Below, one piece after another: positions 6,307-8,754 of a DNA stretch of 8,754 bases. The position numbers and the translations under genes are program-made. This DNA comes from Ramlibacter sp. (lineage in GTDB: Bacteria; Pseudomonadota; Gammaproteobacteria; Burkholderiales; Burkholderiaceae_C): NCBI GenBank assembly GCA_026785815.1, contig JAJAZH010000402.1:1-8754 (forward strand). Direction: 5' to 3'. Under the pieces are notes generated by a model, which was not told the origin of the DNA, did no database searches, and was given only the letters and a program-made list of their open reading frames with translations. Numbering within the stretch: position 1 is the stretch's first letter; the number at the start of each line of letters is the position of its first letter.

Positions 6307-6331
6307 ATCAATGGTTGCAGGACAACAGCCT

Positions 6332-8245
6332 CTATTGACCCAGCCGCTCCCAGCGCTCCATCGCTTCGAGCAACTCCTCGTCAAGCCGGGCGTTGCGCGA
6401 ATTGAGTTCGCTGGCGCGTTCCGGATCCCGGGCGTACAAGCTGCCGTCGGCAAGTTCGCCGGCGATGGCGGCCTGTTCCTGTTCGAGCGATTCGATGAGC
6501 GCAGGCAAGACCTGCAGTTCCCTCTGCTCCTTGAAACTGAGCTTTTTCTTCGGTGCCGGCGCGGTCGCTGAGGGCGCAGTTGCCGTGGACGGCTTGTTGC
6601 TTGCCGAGGCCGGTTTCGCTGCGGCCTTCGCCGCTGTTTCCTGGGCGGCCGCAAAGGCCTGCGAGCGACGCGACTGAAGCAGCCAGTCCTGCACGCCGCC
6701 CTCGTATTCCCGCCAGCGACCGTCGCCTTCGAAAGCGATCGTGCTCGTCACCACGTTGTCCAGGAAAGTCCGGTCATGGCTGACCAGGAAGACCGTCCCG
6801 TCGTAGTTCTGCAGCAGGTCTTCCAGCAGTTCGAGCGTGTCGATATCGAGATCGTTGGTCGGCTCGTCCAGCACCAGCACATTCGCAGGACGGGCGAACA
6901 GGCGCGCCAGCAACAGTCGATTTCGCTCGCCTCCCGACAAGGACCGGACCGGGGAATTCGAACGCGCCGGCGAGAAAAGGAAGTCGCCCAGGTAGCTCTT
7001 GACATGCTTGCGCTGGTTGCCGATCTCTATCCATTCGCTGCCAGGGCTGATGAAGTCTTCCAGCGTTGCATTCAGGTCAAGTGCGTTTCGCATCTGGTCG
7101 AAGTAGGCGACCTGCAGGTTCGATCCTTGCCGCACCTTTCCGCTGTCCGGCGCCAGCTCGCCCAGGATCAGTTTCAGCAGTGTGGTCTTGCCGGCGCCGT
7201 TCGGACCGATCACTCCGACTTTGTCGCCACGCAGAATGGTGGCGCTGAAGTCGCGCACGATGACATTGGGCGGTGCCAGGCCGGCGGCATCGACAAAGGC
7301 CTTCGAAACTTCGGTCAGTTCCGCAACGATCTTGCCGCTGCTCTGGCCCGATGCCACGTCCAGCTTCACGCTGCCCAGGGCTTCGCGCCGTGCCGCCCGC
7401 TGCAGCCGCAACGCATCGAGCCGGCCGATCCTGGCCACCGCGCGCGTTCGCCTTGCCTCGACGCCCTTGCGAATCCAGATTTCTTCCTGCGCCAGCAGCT
7501 TGTCAGCTTTCGCGCTGATCACCGCTTCCTGGGCCAGCTGTTCTTCTTTCAGGAATTGGTACTGGGTGAAATTGCCGGAATACGAACGCAGATGGCCGCG
7601 GTCAAGTTCGACGATCCGGGTCGCCACCCGGTCCAGGAAGGTGCGGTCATGGGTGATGGTCACGACACAGCCCTTGAAGTCGATCAGCAGGTCTTCCAGC
7701 CATTCGATCGAGTCGAGGTCCAGGTGGTTGGTCGGTTCGTCCAGCAACAACACGTCGGGCCGGCTCACTAGCGCCTGGGCCAGCGCGACCCGCTTTTTCG
7801 TACCGCCGGACAGTGTGGCGATCACGGCATTCTTGTCCAGGTGCAGCCGATGCAGGGTCTCCTCGACCCGCTGCTCCCAGTTCCAGCCGTCCTGATGTTC
7901 GATCGCGCTCTGCAGTTCGTGCAGGTCACCGTCGCCGGAGGTGTACAGGTCGATCCAGGCGATGACGTTGGCCACTCCCGCGCAGGCGGCTTCGAACACG
8001 GTCGCATCGGCTTCGAGCACCGGCTCCTGCGCCACGTACGCGATGCGCACCCCGGTTTGCAGCTGCAAGGTGCCGTCGTCGGGTTTTTCCATACCGGCCA
8101 GGATCTTCAGCATCGAAGACTTGCCGGCGCCGTTGCGCCCGATCAGCCCGACGCGCTCGCCGGACTCCAGTGAAAAGTCGGCGTGGTCGAGCAAGGCCAC
8201 GTGGCCGAATGCGAGTTGCGCGTCAAGAAGTGTGATGAGTGCCAT
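6332..8245 (-). CDS. uup: ABC-F family ATPase Uup
   Basis: The product is 637 aa, almost identical in length to E. coli Uup (635 aa). It has two ABC ATPase domains and no membrane segment. Domain 1 has Walker A GRNGAGKS (36-43), signature LSGGTKKR (145-152), Walker B VLLLDEP with E170, and switch H199. Domain 2 has GPNGAGKT (347-354), LSGGERNR (436-443), VLVLDEP with E461, and H490. The ABC-F interdomain linker is at about 232-300. An Ala/Pro/Ser-rich linker (about 533-566) leads to a C-terminal charged coiled coil (567-637, KKKLSFKEQREL to ERWERLGQ), the Uup hallmark. Uup is a cytosolic ribosome- and DNA-associated ATPase linked to ribosome rescue/assembly and suppression of transposon precise excision. 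The frame is open upstream to 8365, but that would run into the divergent gene. MALITLLDAQLAFG is the normal family N-terminus. No clear Shine-Dalgarno is seen. Confidence 0.94.
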   Translation of the reverse strand: MALITLLDAQLAFGHVALLDHADFSLESGERVGLIGRNGAGKSSMLKILAGMEKPDDGTLQLQTGVRIAYVAQEPVLEADATVFEAACAGVANVIAWIDLYTSGDGDLHELQSAIEHQDGWNWEQRVEETLHRLHLDKNAVIATLSGGTKKRVALAQALVSRPDVLLLDEPTNHLDLDSIEWLEDLLIDFKGCVVTITHDRTFLDRVATRIVELDRGHLRSYSGNFTQYQFLKEEQLAQEAVISAKADKLLAQEEIWIRKGVEARRTRAVARIGRLDALRLQRAARREALGSVKLDVASGQSSGKIVAELTEVSKAFVDAAGLAPPNVIVRDFSATILRGDKVGVIGPNGAGKTTLLKLILGELAPDSGKVRQGSNLQVAYFDQMRNALDLNATLEDFISPGSEWIEIGNQRKHVKSYLGDFLFSPARSNSPVRSLSGGERNRLLLARLFARPANVLVLDEPTNDLDIDTLELLEDLLQNYDGTVFLVSHDRTFLDNVVTSTIAFEGDGRWREYEGGVQDWLLQSRRSQAFAAAQETAAKAAAKPASASNKPSTATAPSATAPAPKKKLSFKEQRELQVLPALIESLEQEQAAIAGELADGSLYARDPERASELNSRNARLDEELLEAMERWERLGQ

Positions 8246-8255
8246 GTAGCCCGCA

Positions 8256-8261
8256 ATTATC
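8256..8261 (-). promoter_or_regulatory. Possible -10 element for uup
   Basis: GATAAT on the minus strand (8261 to 8256) matches TATAAT at 5 of 6 positions but lies only 10 bases before the uup ATG, and no good -35 is found 16-18 bases upstream. If used, the transcript would be leaderless or nearly so. That would fit the missing Shine-Dalgarno, but a chance match is equally possible. Confidence 0.25.
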
Positions 8262-8308
8262 CGGTGCGGCGCCGCAACGCTGACATATCGGCCTCGGCAG
8301 GGGCTGGC

Positions 8309-8314
8309 TATAGT
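8309..8314 (+). promoter_or_regulatory. Possible -10 element for the iron-sulfur subunit gene
   Basis: TATAGT (5 of 6 matches to TATAAT) lies 34 bases before the ATG at 8349, within GGCTATAGTGG. It would give a leader of about 28 bases containing the ribosome site. A CTGACA hexamer (8280-8285, 5 of 6 to TTGACA) is upstream, but its 23-base spacer is too long for a normal sigma-70 pair, and no better -35 is visible. Confidence 0.4.
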
Positions 8315-8337
8315 GGTTCGAACCCAGGGCGCGGCAC

Positions 8338-8343
8338 AAGGAG
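8338..8343 (+). promoter_or_regulatory. Ribosome binding site of the iron-sulfur subunit gene
   Basis: AAGGAG lies 5 bases before the ATG at 8349. It is the best Shine-Dalgarno in the window and fixes the start of this gene. Confidence 0.75.
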
Positions 8344-8348
8344 TCAGA

Positions 8349-8754
8349 ATGGAACTGCAGATCAACGGTCAGTCGGTGCAGGTGGAGGTCGATCCGGCGA
8401 TGCCGCTGCTTTGGGTGTTGCGGGACGTGCTGAACATGACCGGCACCAAGTACGGCTGCGGGGTGGCGGCATGCGGCGCCTGCACGGTCCGCGTCGACGG
8501 CCAGGCCATTCGGGCGTGCGTCGTACCGGTGTCAAACGTGCGAGGCAAGAAGATCCAGACCATCGAAGCTTTGGGGACGGCGGCCAGGCCGCATCCGTTG
8601 CAGGCTGCGTGGATCGCGGAACAAGTGCCGCAATGCGGCTATTGTCAAAGCGGCATGCTGATGGCGGCGGCGGCGCTGCTGGATAGATACCACCGTCCCA
8701 CCGATGCCGACATCGAGAAGGCGATGAGTTACCTGTGCCGGTGCGGCACCTATC
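8349..8754 (+). CDS. (2Fe-2S)-binding subunit of a molybdenum hydroxylase, isoquinoline 1-oxidoreductase alpha (IorA)-like; truncated by window edge
   Basis: The first 135 codons are visible, about nine tenths of a typical 150-160 aa protein. It starts MELQINGQSVQVEVDP. A plant-type ferredoxin cluster follows, with Cys37, Cys42, Cys45 (in GCGVAACGACTVRVDG) and Cys57. The second, helical [2Fe-2S] domain has Cys96 and Cys99 (PQCGYCQSGM) and Cys130 and Cys132 (LCRCGTY). All eight cluster cysteines are present. In the xanthine-oxidase/IorAB/aldehyde-dehydrogenase superfamily this small subunit passes electrons from a molybdopterin catalytic subunit to an external acceptor. The PLLWVLRD and VPQCGYCQSGM wording fits the IorA type better than XdhC-type subunits with a FAD partner. 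The large catalytic subunit would be expected just downstream, outside the window. It is divergent from uup with 103 bases between them. The substrate is unknown. Confidence 0.92.
   Translation, partial: MELQINGQSVQVEVDPAMPLLWVLRDVLNMTGTKYGCGVAACGACTVRVDGQAIRACVVPVSNVRGKKIQTIEALGTAARPHPLQAAWIAEQVPQCGYCQSGMLMAAAALLDRYHRPTDADIEKAMSYLCRCGTY

Noticed and set aside
6776..7771. Plus-strand open frame of 331 codons opposite uup
   Set aside because: It is antisense to the catalytic core of an intact ABC-F protein and shows no family signature.
8310..8330. GGTTCGAACCC, resembling the T-arm of a tRNA
   Set aside because: The T-stem does not pair properly, and no acceptor stem, D-arm or anticodon arm is present; the stretch fits a promoter and leader region better.
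1..8754. Search for CRISPR arrays, insertion sequences, prophage or defence genes
   Set aside because: No spaced repeat array, transposase or integrase motif, or terminal inverted repeat pair is visible. All sizeable reading frames in correct phase are accounted for by housekeeping or metabolic families.

Overview
This is a gene-dense, high-G+C stretch of bacterial chromosome. Gene style suggests a gammaproteobacterium of the Xanthomonadales/Lysobacterales type: an Uup ABC-F ATPase, a ClsC-like phospholipase D lipoprotein, an IorA-type iron-sulfur subunit, and GST and aminotransferase versions that read like that group. The lineage is inferred from remembered protein style, not from a marker gene. 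No tRNA, rRNA, CRISPR array, insertion sequence or integrase is visible. The longest non-coding stretches are about 135, 103 and 86 bases.

Left block (1-2929, minus strand): a tightly packed four-gene operon. In transcription order it holds a LysE/RhtB-family amino-acid exporter (2929 to 2315), an EamA/DMT transporter (2318 to 1398), a fold-type I PLP aminotransferase (1401 to 154) and a glutathione S-transferase that runs off the left edge (151 to below 1). The first two junctions are 4-base start/stop overlaps (GTGA, ATGA). The third has a 2-base gap, so translation of all four genes is probably coupled.

Divergent control: a MocR-type regulator (3065-4495, plus strand), with a GntR winged helix fused to an aminotransferase-like domain that keeps the PLP lysine, is transcribed away from the operon. 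The shared 135-base intergenic region carries two direct CAGTACA repeats one helical turn apart and an inverted partner (GTACAGAT / ATCTGTAC). That arrangement is of the type described for MocR operators. The simplest reading is a PLP- or amino-acid-sensing regulator controlling export and transamination of a shared amine or amino-acid substrate. The substrate cannot be read from sequence.

Right block: facing MocR is a convergent minus-strand gene for a ClsC-like HKD phospholipase D lipoprotein (6245 to 4515). An imperfect palindrome at the junction covers both stop codons. Upstream of it on the same strand is uup (8245 to 6332). Divergent from uup, at the right edge, starts an IorA-like [2Fe-2S] subunit of a molybdenum hydroxylase (8349 onward, incomplete). 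These right-hand genes look like ordinary chromosomal content with no evident link to the MocR module.

I found no clearly new type of system. The best candidate for a second look is the MocR-controlled exporter/exporter/aminotransferase/GST operon and its operator.
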